DNA of 64,000 nucleotides from Paraburkholderia antibiotica (GTDB lineage: Bacteria > Pseudomonadota > Gammaproteobacteria > Burkholderiales > Burkholderiaceae): the NCBI RefSeq assembly GCF_012927125.1, contig NZ_JABBFZ010000015.1, forward strand, positions 124,001 to 188,000, given 5' to 3'. Position numbers and translations under genes: made by a program. Below, piece after piece: positions 49,990-57,495 of the stretch. Position 1 is the first letter of the stretch, and the number at the start of each line of letters is the position of its first letter. The notes beneath the pieces were generated by a model. That model was not told where the DNA came from. It was given only the letters and a program-made list of their open reading frames with translations, and searched no databases.

Positions 49990-50993
49990 CGTTTGATCCT
50001 GCGGGCAGCCGGTTGCGGAGCGCGCCAACCGAGTTCCTCCGAGATCGCGCGCGCCTCGCGCTGCACGACCGCGATCAGTTCGTCCATCCGTTCGAGCGGC
50101 ATGTACGGAATCGTGCTGGCGACCGACAGCGCCGCGACGATCGCGCCCGACGCGTCGCGCACCGGCGCCGCGACGCAGCGGATCGCCGCTTCGTTCTCTT
50201 CCAGATCGAAGGTGTAGCCGCCGGCCGCGTAGTTCGTCATGCGCTGCATGAAGGTCGGCGCGTCGGGACGGTTGTCGGGCGTGAAGCTGACGCCCGCAAG
50301 CGCGCGCCGCGACGCGTCGAACAGCGACTGCCACGCGTCCGGCGCGAGGTCGAGCATCATCGCCTTGCCGATGCCGGTCGACGCGAGCGGCATCCGGTGA
50401 CCGACGCGCGAGCGCATTTCGAGGCCGCGCGTGCCGGGGATCTTGTCGATGTACAGCACGTCGTCGCCGTCGCGCACGCCGAGGTGGATCGTGTCGAGCG
50501 TCTGCTCGGCGAGCGACTCCAGATGCGGGCGCGCCACCGCGGTCAGCGGCATCTGTTCGAGCGCGATGGTGCCGAGTTCGATCAGCTTCGGCCCGAGCAG
50601 ATAGCCGCCCTGCACCTGGCGCAGATAGCGCGCCTGCACGAGGCTGCTGACGAGGCGATGCGTGGTGCTGCGGGTCGTGCCGAGCGCGGCGCCGAAACTG
50701 CGCAGATCGCGCACGCCGGCGGCGGCCGCTTCGAGAATCGCGAGGCCGCGCAGCAGCGTCTGCGTGCCGGCCTGCTGCGGCGTGATATCGCGCAGCGTGA
50801 CCGGCAACCCAAGTCCTTCGACGCCCGGCGCGCGCGTGACCGGACGCGATGCCCGCGCGGTCGCGGTCGCGCTGGCGGCGGCACTGGTGGGGACGGCGCT
50901 CGTCGCGGATGTCGGTGCGGCATTCGGCACAACGTTCGGCATCTGGGCAGTCTCGGCCGCGCTGACGGCGTGAGTAGGCATCGCTTTGTTCAT
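49986..50993 (-). CDS. IclR-family regulator of the galactonate cluster
   Basis: A 335-residue IclR regulator. After about 75 Ala/Thr/Pro-rich residues, the helix-turn-helix domain has LLRGLAILEAAAAG, LRSFGAALGTTRSTTHRLVSSLV and the effector domain shows TIHLGVRDGDDVLYIDKI, RVGHRMPLASTGIGKAM and AAPVRDASGAIVAALSV. First gene of an operon with dgoK (4-bp overlap). It likely represses or activates dgoKA and perhaps araFGH; a palindrome overlaps its own -35. Confidence 0.9.
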   Translation of the reverse strand: MNKAMPTHAVSAAETAQMPNVVPNAAPTSATSAVPTSAAASATATARASRPVTRAPGVEGLGLPVTLRDITPQQAGTQTLLRGLAILEAAAAGVRDLRSFGAALGTTRSTTHRLVSSLVQARYLRQVQGGYLLGPKLIELGTIALEQMPLTAVARPHLESLAEQTLDTIHLGVRDGDDVLYIDKIPGTRGLEMRSRVGHRMPLASTGIGKAMMLDLAPDAWQSLFDASRRALAGVSFTPDNRPDAPTFMQRMTNYAAGGYTFDLEENEAAIRCVAAPVRDASGAIVAALSVASTIPYMPLERMDELIAVVQREARAISEELGWRAPQPAARRIKR

Positions 50994-51202
50994 GGCGATT
51001 CGCTTTCGGATGGATTTTTGCGCTTAGCGCGCGGGGCCGGAGAGGAACTCGGAACTGCGTTCGGCAGGACTGCTTGCGATACCGCGCTCGCGCGGCTGTC
51101 TATGACTGCCAGACATGATGGGCCTCGTCTCCGGTTTTTTATGTCGCGATTCGCGTGGTCGGCAGGCTGCGCCTGCATGACACGCGCTGCGTGTTGGCTT
51201 GG

Positions 51203-51258
51203 ATTGTAGGGCGACTTTTTTAAATCACCAATATGTGAATGTTGAGTCCATATAGTGA
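51203..51258 (-). promoter_or_regulatory. Promoter and IclR-type operator of the dgo operon
   Basis: On the minus strand TTGGTG (51226-51231), 17 bases, TACAAT (51203-51208). Overlapping the -35 is TCAC-N6-GTGA (51225-51238); in addition TCACCAATATG (51225-51235) and CATATAGTGA (51249-51258) form a spaced inverted repeat. The leader to the IclR ATG is about 200 bp. The rest of the 50994-51374 gap holds no gene. Confidence 0.5.
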
Positions 51259-51338
51259 GATTTTAGTTGCCGATCAGGGGGTTAGCGGCAAGGCGGCGGG
51301 GAGCATTGGATGCTGCTGCGACGTGGGCGGAAATGAGG

Positions 51339-51360
51339 AAGGCCCGCATTTGCGGGCCTT
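51339..51360. terminator. Terminator-like hairpin after the immunity-like gene
   Basis: AAGGCCCGCA-TT-TGCGGGCCTT is a perfect 10-bp stem 14 bp past the stop of the minus-strand membrane protein. The following T-run is weak (CCTCATTT on the minus strand). Confidence 0.7.
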
Positions 51361-51374
51361 CGTTTCCTGCGGTC

Positions 51375-51674
51375 TCAATGCTTCGGACCTGACGGGGCAT
51401 GCTCATCCTGTCTATACGCGGCACGGCGAAAGTATCGCCATAACTTCATGATCGCCCGATACACCACAATGGCGACGATCAATTCGATAACCGCCATGGC
51501 CGGAATGTAGACATCATCCGGATCACGGACACCGAGCCAGCGGGATATCTTCCATAAGATGTGTTGCTGGCCTGCCGGCATCGGATCGGGATACGTGTGG
51601 ACATAGCGAATGGAAAGAAGCAACAGGCCGATAAACAGCGCTAGCCTGGATAACCTACGGGCAAGTGTTGCCAT
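51375..51674 (-). CDS. Small two-helix membrane protein, candidate immunity protein
   Basis: A 99-residue protein of no recognised family. An Arg-rich N-terminus leads into a first helix (LALFIGLLLLSI, about 10-22) that could be a signal anchor; a polar stretch of about 30 residues follows (DPMPAGQQHILWKISRW); then a second helix (PAMAVIELIVAIVVYRAI, about 53-70) and a basic tail. Its start overlaps the 3' end of the Tlde1-like toxin gene by 20 bp, the arrangement of effector-immunity pairs. Topology would place the loop in the periplasm where such toxins act. Function is inferred from context only. Local GC (about 55 percent on one sampled line) is below the flanks. Confidence 0.6.
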   Translation of the reverse strand: MATLARRLSRLALFIGLLLLSIRYVHTYPDPMPAGQQHILWKISRWLGVRDPDDVYIPAMAVIELIVAIVVYRAIMKLWRYFRRAAYRQDEHAPSGPKH

Positions 51675-52174
51675 ACGTGATGACCTCGATGGTTCCGTAC
51701 GCCCGAAGGTTCGAACCAACTACCGGGATGGTAGTGGTATGTAGAAAGCTTTCCCGGATTGTCGAGAAATCGCGATGACTCGCCAGAGTAATGCAGCCGA
51801 GCGAGACACCACGTCCGCTTGCGGGATGCAAACGGAACTGCCCGCGCTGCACGCCATTCACCCATGTGACATCGTCAACCCTGCCATCGTCCCGATACAG
51901 CGCGAACCATTCATTGTGGTGAGATGGTCTGCCGTTGAAGGCATTCCAGACGTCTTTTGCACCTGCGATAGCTTTGGAACGGATGCCGCCCCGTAGGGCG
52001 ATCTACGATCCAGTATTTGCCCGCGGGAAGTGGACCATCGTCTGGAACCGCAGTGCAACCTCCCCGGTTGCGATACTCGTCACTACCCGAATACGCGTTA
52101 AATGTCCCGATTCCATAAATAGTCAACGGCGACAACGGCTCGTTATTCACGAGAAATTTGCCGAAGTACGGCAT
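51655..52174 (-). pseudogene. Tlde1/DUF2778-like L,D-transpeptidase-type effector, frameshifted
   Basis: Two overlapping reading frames together encode one 172-residue DUF2778-type protein. Frame 1 from 52174 gives MPYFGKFLVNNEPL, FNAYSGSDEYRNRGG and GPLPAGKYWIVDRPTG, then runs wrong. Shifting by one at the four-base C/G run 51989-51992 (one extra base) restores GGIRSKAIAGAKDVWNAF, EWFALYRDDGRVDDVTWVNG, and the catalytic RLHPASGRGVSLGCITL with His and Cys. Family members are peptidoglycan-targeting type VI secretion effectors. An AGGAGG lies upstream of the ATG. Either a real inactivating indel, a slippage-recoded gene or a sequencing error. Confidence 0.8.
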
Positions 52175-52176
52175 CG

Positions 52177-52287
52177 CTATTTCACCTCCTGTTGCGAGCG
52201 CTGAAAGATCGCGACGCGCTCGCCGACCTCGCCATCACACGCACCGAGTAGCGCGGTTACGATTTCGCGGCACATCGCAAATGTCAT
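52177..52287 (-). CDS. Small ORF upstream of the Tlde1-like gene
   Basis: A 36-codon frame (MTFAMCREIVTALLGACDGE and on to QRSQQEVK) with AGGA 8 bases before its ATG and its stop 2 bp before the effector ATG. The effector's AGGAGG lies within its last codons, so it may serve translational coupling. No homology recognised; it may be a leader peptide or remnant. The rest of the gap (52288-52440) must hold the promoter. Confidence 0.35.
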   Translation of the reverse strand: MTFAMCREIVTALLGACDGEVGERVAIFQRSQQEVK

Positions 52288-52440
52288 TACGTTCCTGTCG
52301 AATGAGTCATAAGTGAACGAGAGCCTTCACGGTATGGCAAACCGCACGCACGGTGCAATCAGCGGACTCCTAAAGCCAGGGCACCAAGGGAAAGATCCGA
52401 CCGATGGCATCGCGCCGACCAGCACGGCATGCGCCGACGC

Positions 52441-52465
52441 AAAAAAGCCCGCACGCGGCGGGCTT
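52441..52465 (-). terminator. Terminator of mtgA
   Basis: AAGCCCGC-ACGCG-GCGGGCTT (52445-52465) with six A on the plus strand, giving a T-run on the minus strand, 67 bp past the mtgA stop. Confidence 0.85.
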
Positions 52466-52531
52466 CATGCTCGTGAAAACTGCGGAAAAAGCGAGGCTTC
52501 AGGCGGTTGAACGCTAGCGGTGCAACCGCGC

Positions 52532-53266
52532 TCAGTCGGGCAACTCAGCCGCGCCCATGCGACGCGCGATCACCCGCGCGCGTTGCGCGAGATACGCCGA
52601 ATTCCGGTGTTCGTCGAAATATTTGGGGCGCGGCAGCATCACCGCGAGGCGCGCCGCCTGCGCGGCGGACAGCTTGCTCGCCGAGGTCTTGTAGTAGTAC
52701 TGCGCGGCCGCCTCGGCGCCGTACACGCCGTTGCCCCATTCGACCGAGTTCAGATAGATCTCGAAGATGCGCTGCTTGTCCATCAGCGTTTCGAGCATCC
52801 ACGTGATGATCAGCTCCTGACCCTTGCGGATGTAGCTTTTCTCGCGCGACAGGAACAGATTGCGCGCGAGCTGCTGGGTGATCGTCGAGCCGCCGCGCAC
52901 GATCTTGCCCTTCGACTTGTTGCGCTCCCACGCCTGCAGGATCGCGTCGGTTTCGTAGCCGTTGTTGTTGACGAAGTTGGCGTCTTCGGACGCGATGATC
53001 GCGCGCTTCAGATTGTGCGAAATCTGGTCATACGGCACCCACGCGCGCTGCACCGACAGATCCGGCCGATCCTGCGCGAGCGTCCACGCGTCCGAGCGCA
53101 TGAACGCGGTCGAGCGCGGATTGACGACGTTCCAGATCGCGATCTGCGCGAAGTAGTACGCCTGAGTCGCGAGCCACGCGATCATCAGCACCGCGATCAG
53201 CCACGCGAGCCAGCGCAGCGGGCTCGTGTGGCCGCGCGAAGCGCTGGCGTGCCGCGTCGCCGTCAT
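52532..53266 (-). CDS. mtgA: Monofunctional biosynthetic peptidoglycan transglycosylase
   Basis: A 244-residue GT51 glycosyltransferase that polymerises lipid II. One N-terminal helix (about residues 17-38) anchors it. Catalytic motif 1 IIASEDANFVNNNGYE carries the first glutamate; RGGSTITQQLARNLFLS, RKGQELIITWMLE and EIYLNSVEWGNGVYGAEAAAQYY complete the five GT51 motifs. Length matches MtgA. It starts 8 bp before the aroE stop codon end on the same strand, so it is the last gene of the RNB-aroE-mtgA run. Confidence 0.95.
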   Translation of the reverse strand: MTATRHASASRGHTSPLRWLAWLIAVLMIAWLATQAYYFAQIAIWNVVNPRSTAFMRSDAWTLAQDRPDLSVQRAWVPYDQISHNLKRAIIASEDANFVNNNGYETDAILQAWERNKSKGKIVRGGSTITQQLARNLFLSREKSYIRKGQELIITWMLETLMDKQRIFEIYLNSVEWGNGVYGAEAAAQYYYKTSASKLSAAQAARLAVMLPRPKYFDEHRNSAYLAQRARVIARRMGAAELPD

Positions 53267-53273
53267 CGTGTGC

Positions 53274-54140
53274 TCAGGCCGGCGACGGCGCGCTCAGCAG
53301 CGCGCGCAGTTCGGCGAGCACCGGCGCGCCGTCCGGACGCACGCCGCGCCACACGTAGAACGATTCGGCGGCCTGCTCGACCAGCATGCCGAGGCCGTCG
53401 GCGCCGCGCGCGCCGAGACCCGCCGCGTGTGTCATGAAGACTGTCGGATGCGCGCCGTACATCATGTCATAGGCCAACGTGCCGGTGCCGAACGCGCGGT
53501 CGTCGCATTCGGGCAGCGACGCGTCGAGACTGCCGGCGGTCGCGTTGACGATCACGTCGTACTGGCCCGCCTCGATCGCGCGGGCGCTGCCGCCGGCGAG
53601 ACGGCAGTGCGCGTCGCTCGCGGCCTGCGCGAACTGCGCGACCAGCGCCTCGGCTTTCTCCGCCGTGCGATTGACGATGGTCAGCGTATGCGGTGCGCGG
53701 TCGAGCATCGGCAGCACCACGCCGCGCGCGGCGCCGCCCGCGCCGAGCAGCAGGATCCGCGCGCCCTTCAACGGCACGCCGAGATTCACTTCGATATCGC
53801 GCACGAGGCCGAAACCGTCGGTGTTGTCGCCGTAGATGCCGCCGTCGGCGTCCACCCGCAACGTGTTCACCGCGCCGGCCGCCGCCGCGCGCGGCGACAG
53901 CGTGGTCGCGAACGCGTGCGCGTCGAGCTTGAACGGCACGGTCACGTTCAGGCCGCGCCCGCCCGCTTCGATGAATGCGCGCACGTGCGGCACGAACGCG
54001 TCGACCGGCGCGAGCAGATGACCGTAGTCGACCGGCTCGCCGGTTTGCGCGGCGAAGCGGCCATGGATGAACGGCGACTTGCTATGGCCGACCGGATTGC
54101 CGATGACCGCATAACGGTCGCGCGCTTCGTTGCCGCTCAT
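53274..54140 (-). CDS. aroE: Shikimate dehydrogenase
   Basis: A 288-residue NADPH-dependent dehydrogenase reducing 3-dehydroshikimate. DRYAVIGNPVGHSKSPFIH at the substrate end, NVTVPFK with the catalytic Lys, the Rossmann loop LLGAGGAARGVVLP, VNRTAEKAEAL (NADP phosphate site) and NATAGSLDASLP are all typical. Its ATG overlaps the RNB stop by 4 bp. AroQ, the preceding step of the pathway, is at 60.5 kb in this window. Confidence 0.96.
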   Translation of the reverse strand: MSGNEARDRYAVIGNPVGHSKSPFIHGRFAAQTGEPVDYGHLLAPVDAFVPHVRAFIEAGGRGLNVTVPFKLDAHAFATTLSPRAAAAGAVNTLRVDADGGIYGDNTDGFGLVRDIEVNLGVPLKGARILLLGAGGAARGVVLPMLDRAPHTLTIVNRTAEKAEALVAQFAQAASDAHCRLAGGSARAIEAGQYDVIVNATAGSLDASLPECDDRAFGTGTLAYDMMYGAHPTVFMTHAAGLGARGADGLGMLVEQAAESFYVWRGVRPDGAPVLAELRALLSAPSPA

Positions 54141-56311
54141 CGTCCCGGCTCCGTGATGTGCTGGTCGGCGTCGCTGGTTTCGCCGTTTGCTGGGGTGGAA
54201 GCGTCGCCGGGGTTGGCCGGGTCGGTGTCGGCTGCGGTGTCGGCTGCGGTGTCCGCCGGGGTGTCCGCGGCAGTGTCCGCGCTCGCTTCGGCTTCGGCTT
54301 CGGCTTCGGCCTCGGCTTCGCTGGCGGCGCTGTCGTCGGCGGCGTCGAGCAGTTCTTCGTCGCTGTCGTCTTCCGCTTCTTCGGCTTCGGCGCCGCTCGT
54401 CACGGTCGGCGCATCGAGCACGTGCAGCAGACGCACCGACGCTTCGATCGTCAGTTCATCGATCGACATCACTTCCATCTGTAAACGCGTGCCCCGCGCA
54501 TGCACGCCGAGGCCCGGCACGTGCAGCAGCAGCGGAATCTCCTCGAGCCGCACCAGATCGCCCTTCACCACCGACGCCACCACCTGCTTGCGGTCTTCCT
54601 GCTTGAGCCAGCGCAGACACCAGAAGTACTCCATGCGGCGCTGGTAGTCGGCGTACGCGGTGTAGGTGTCGTCGAAGCCCTGCACGACCGCGAACAGATC
54701 GGCGTCCTTCGGCTTGAACGGCGCGGCGAGCTTCGCGGTCACGCCATGCTGCACGCACGCGATCAGCTGCCACTGGTTCACGAGGTCGACATAACGGCGC
54801 AGCGGCGACGTGCTCCACGCGTACTGCGTGACGCCGAGGCCTTCGTGCGGTGCCGCGTTGGTCTGCATGCGCGTGCGTTTCGGGCCGCTCGGCGCGCCGA
54901 ACGCGCGCTGTGTGCGGTAGATGCCCGGCACGCCGTGATCGTGCAGGAACGCGCCCCACGACGAGTTCGCGAGAATCGCCAGTTCGGCGACGATCGTGTC
55001 GAGCGGCGAGCCGCGGCGGCGCGGCGTGATCGTGATGTGCTCGCCGTCGACGTAGAAGTTGTAGTCGGTATTGCGCTGCACTTCGCGGCGCAGGCCGTAA
55101 CCGGCGCGCGCGGTCTGGCGCCGTTCGAACAGCGCCTGCGCGAACGGCCACAGCACCGCGATGTCGTCCTTGTGCGGGTACTCGCCCGTACCTTCGGCGA
55201 GCGCCTCTTCGGTGACGATTTCGTCGAGCGTGTTGTGACGCAGGTTGCTCTTCACGAACACGCGCTCGGCGCGCGTTTCGCTCGCGACGATCTCCTGCGT
55301 CTCGCGATTGACGATCACATACAGCGACAGCGCCGGGCGATAGTCGCCCTCGCCGAGCGTAAAGGTTTCGACGACGCTGTCGGGCAGCATCGTGATCTTG
55401 TCGCCCGGCATATAGACGGTGGACAAACGCGCACGCGCGATCGCGTCGACGTCGTCGCCGCGCTGGATGCCGAGCGCCGGCGCGGCGATGTGCACGCCGA
55501 TGCGCACGCGGCCGTCGCCCAGATGCTCGACCGAGAACGCGTCGTCGATTTCGGTGGTGGTGACGTCGTCGATCGAGAACGCCTGGACGTCGGCCTGCGG
55601 CAGATCGTCGGGCACGTTCGCGGCCGCGACCGGCGGAAAACCGGTGCCGTGCGGGAAGAACTCGGACAGGAATTTCGCCTCGTGCAGCGCGCGCGGCGAC
55701 GCGATCGCGCCGCACTCGAGCATCAGCCGCGCCTGCGAAATGCCGCGCGCGGCGGCGGCGCCTTCGAGCGCCTTGTATTCGATCGTGTTCTTGTCCGGCT
55801 TCGTCAGCAGCGCGAGCGCCTTGCTGCCCGCGAACGCTTCCGGCAGACGGCCTTGCTTCAGTTCTTCCTCGTACTGCGCCTGCACCAGCGCCTGCTGGCG
55901 TTTGCGCTCGAGGCCCGCGAGCGCCATCTTCAGTTGCTCTTCCGGCGCGCGCTGATACATGCCGCGGCCCTTGCGGCGGAAGTAGACCGGCGAGCCGTGC
56001 ATGCGCAGCACCAGCGCCGCGCGCTCGGTCGCGCCGAAACCCTCGCCGAAATACTCGGCGCCGAGCGTCGCGAACGGGAATTCGTCGTCAGGCGCGCATT
56101 CCCACAGGAAGTCGAGATCGATCTCCTGCGCCAACGCGTCGGCCTGCTGCATCAATTCCGCGGCGCTCGGCTTGTCGAATTCGATCAGCACATCCTTCGC
56201 GCGCACTTTCGCGCGCCGCCCGCCCGGCAACTCGACCTGAAACGCGTCGCCCTGGCGCGACAGCACGCCGCCAGCCTTGAAACTGCCCGATTCCTCGAAG
56301 AAAACGTTCAC
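54137..56311 (-). CDS. RNB-domain exoribonuclease (RNase II/R family) with acidic repeat tail
   Basis: A 724-residue 3'-to-5' exoribonuclease-like protein. The RNB domain spans about 235-560, with FSIDDVTTTEIDDAFSVEHL carrying the metal-binding aspartates and RMQTNAAPHEGLGVTQYAWSTSPLRRYVDLVNQ near its end; an S1-like region follows. From about residue 635 the protein turns into an acidic tail: EAEAEAEAEAEA, then DTAADTPADTAADTAADTD. The tail is encoded by in-frame DNA repeats and is likely variable between strains. Whether it is RNase II proper or a beta-proteobacterial relative is not settled. Confidence 0.88.
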   Translation of the reverse strand: MNVFFEESGSFKAGGVLSRQGDAFQVELPGGRRAKVRAKDVLIEFDKPSAAELMQQADALAQEIDLDFLWECAPDDEFPFATLGAEYFGEGFGATERAALVLRMHGSPVYFRRKGRGMYQRAPEEQLKMALAGLERKRQQALVQAQYEEELKQGRLPEAFAGSKALALLTKPDKNTIEYKALEGAAAARGISQARLMLECGAIASPRALHEAKFLSEFFPHGTGFPPVAAANVPDDLPQADVQAFSIDDVTTTEIDDAFSVEHLGDGRVRIGVHIAAPALGIQRGDDVDAIARARLSTVYMPGDKITMLPDSVVETFTLGEGDYRPALSLYVIVNRETQEIVASETRAERVFVKSNLRHNTLDEIVTEEALAEGTGEYPHKDDIAVLWPFAQALFERRQTARAGYGLRREVQRNTDYNFYVDGEHITITPRRRGSPLDTIVAELAILANSSWGAFLHDHGVPGIYRTQRAFGAPSGPKRTRMQTNAAPHEGLGVTQYAWSTSPLRRYVDLVNQWQLIACVQHGVTAKLAAPFKPKDADLFAVVQGFDDTYTAYADYQRRMEYFWCLRWLKQEDRKQVVASVVKGDLVRLEEIPLLLHVPGLGVHARGTRLQMEVMSIDELTIEASVRLLHVLDAPTVTSGAEAEEAEDDSDEELLDAADDSAASEAEAEAEAEAEASADTAADTPADTAADTAADTDPANPGDASTPANGETSDADQHITEPGR
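54223..54330. repeat. In-frame tandem repeats coding the RNB acidic tail
   Basis: About four to five 12-base units (ggtgtcggctgc type, 54223-54280) are followed by about seven 6-base units (ttcggc type, 54284-54330). All unit lengths are multiples of three, so copy-number change keeps the frame. Confidence 0.85.
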
Positions 56312-56880
56312 TCAATACTCTCGTTCTGACTTGCATCTGCCGGCGCGCCCAATCGCTTTAGCGATCGATCACTGCGTGCGCGGCACGGCAACGTGTTCGT
56401 AATATGAAGCCGCGACGCGCAAAGCACGCCGGCGGGTTGAATGGCCAGAGCGGCAGCCATGAGGCCGATCGACCTCGCTGCCGCTCGGGCACCTGAATCC
56501 TGGGCATGGAAACCGCGCGAGCCGCTGGATGCGGACGGTGCGCGCTTTCGCGCCTGCCTGGTGGACTGCTCCTGTACTGCTCTCGCGCTGTTTGCGTGTA
56601 CTGTTCGTGCGCCATGGCTGCCCGCGCGACTTCCAGTTTGTAGCACGCTCTTCTTGCATGCTCTTACTGCACGCAGTTTTCACGCCTCTTTTTTGCACTT
56701 CTGTTGCGTGTTTCTTTCCCGCACACCCGTTCTGCACACCACTATCCCGGCCGGTTCCCGCATCCGCGCGTCGTAATGCTTAGCGCGGGCATCGCTCACG
56801 CATGCGCCCCGCTCACGCCATCCCGACGCTTTTGTCGCGTGGCGCGGCGGCGTGTTCCGCCGCGTGGTCCCGCGCCGCTA
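56312..56880. other. Long non-coding gap between yqiA and the RNB gene
   Basis: 569 bp with no gene I can support; frames here have no family character. Around 56644-56700 degenerate 13- to 15-base units of the form GCTCTTxxTGCAC repeat three to four times, and 56640-56750 is visibly AT-richer than the surroundings. It may carry the RNB promoter or an unidentified RNA. Confidence 0.4.
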
Positions 56881-57495
56881 TCAGGCTGCCTCGCGCGGCG
56901 CCGGCGGCTCGGCGGGCTGCTCGTCGCAAAACGCCAGCACCGGATCGAGGTACTGCGCGAACTCGCTGATCGCGTGGTCGCTACCTTCGATCAGCGTAGT
57001 CCGCGCGCCCGGATAGTGCGCGACCATTTCGCGATAGTCGAGCACTTCGTCGCCGGTCGCGGCCACCAGATAATAGCGTTCGGGCCGCGTAATCGACGCG
57101 ACGCCCAGCGCGCGCAATTCGTCCAGATGATGCGGCTCGACGACGATGCTGCCGCCGCCATGCCACAACGGCTGCTCGCCGAGATAGGCGCTCAGGTCGC
57201 GCTGCGGCACGACCGCCGGGTTCAGCAGCACGGCCGGCCAGCCGTGCTTCTCGGCCAGATGGGTGGCGAAATAGCCGCCGAGCGAGCTGCCGATCACCGT
57301 CACCGGCCTCGCGTCGCCGTTCGCCCGGGCCTCGGCCACCAGCGACTCGGCGAGCGCCACCGCCTCGAACGGCGACACCGGCAGCATCGGGCAGCACCAC
57401 TCGTCGGCGCGGCCCAGTTCGGCGAGCCGCGCCGCGAGCAGGCGCGCCTTGAACGAATTCGGCGACGACCGGAAACCGTGCAGATAGAGAATCAA
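56881..57495 (-). CDS. YqiA/YcfP-family alpha/beta-hydrolase
   Basis: A 204-residue small esterase. MILYLHGFRSSPNSFKARLLA opens with the oxyanion region; the nucleophile elbow is GSSLGG (about residues 69-74), with Asp in ATGDEVLDYREM and the catalytic His in GSDHAISEF. E. coli YqiA is about 193 residues and has esterase activity on short acyl and CoA substrates. Its ATG overlaps the mpl stop by 4 bp. The physiological substrate is unknown. Confidence 0.88.
   Translation of the reverse strand: MILYLHGFRSSPNSFKARLLAARLAELGRADEWCCPMLPVSPFEAVALAESLVAEARANGDARPVTVIGSSLGGYFATHLAEKHGWPAVLLNPAVVPQRDLSAYLGEQPLWHGGGSIVVEPHHLDELRALGVASITRPERYYLVAATGDEVLDYREMVAHYPGARTTLIEGSDHAISEFAQYLDPVLAFCDEQPAEPPAPREAA

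Noticed and set aside
51706..51718. GGTTCGAACC-like tRNA T-arm motif
   Set aside because: It lies inside the Tlde1-like coding frame (SNLRA region) and no acceptor, D or anticodon arm surrounds it.
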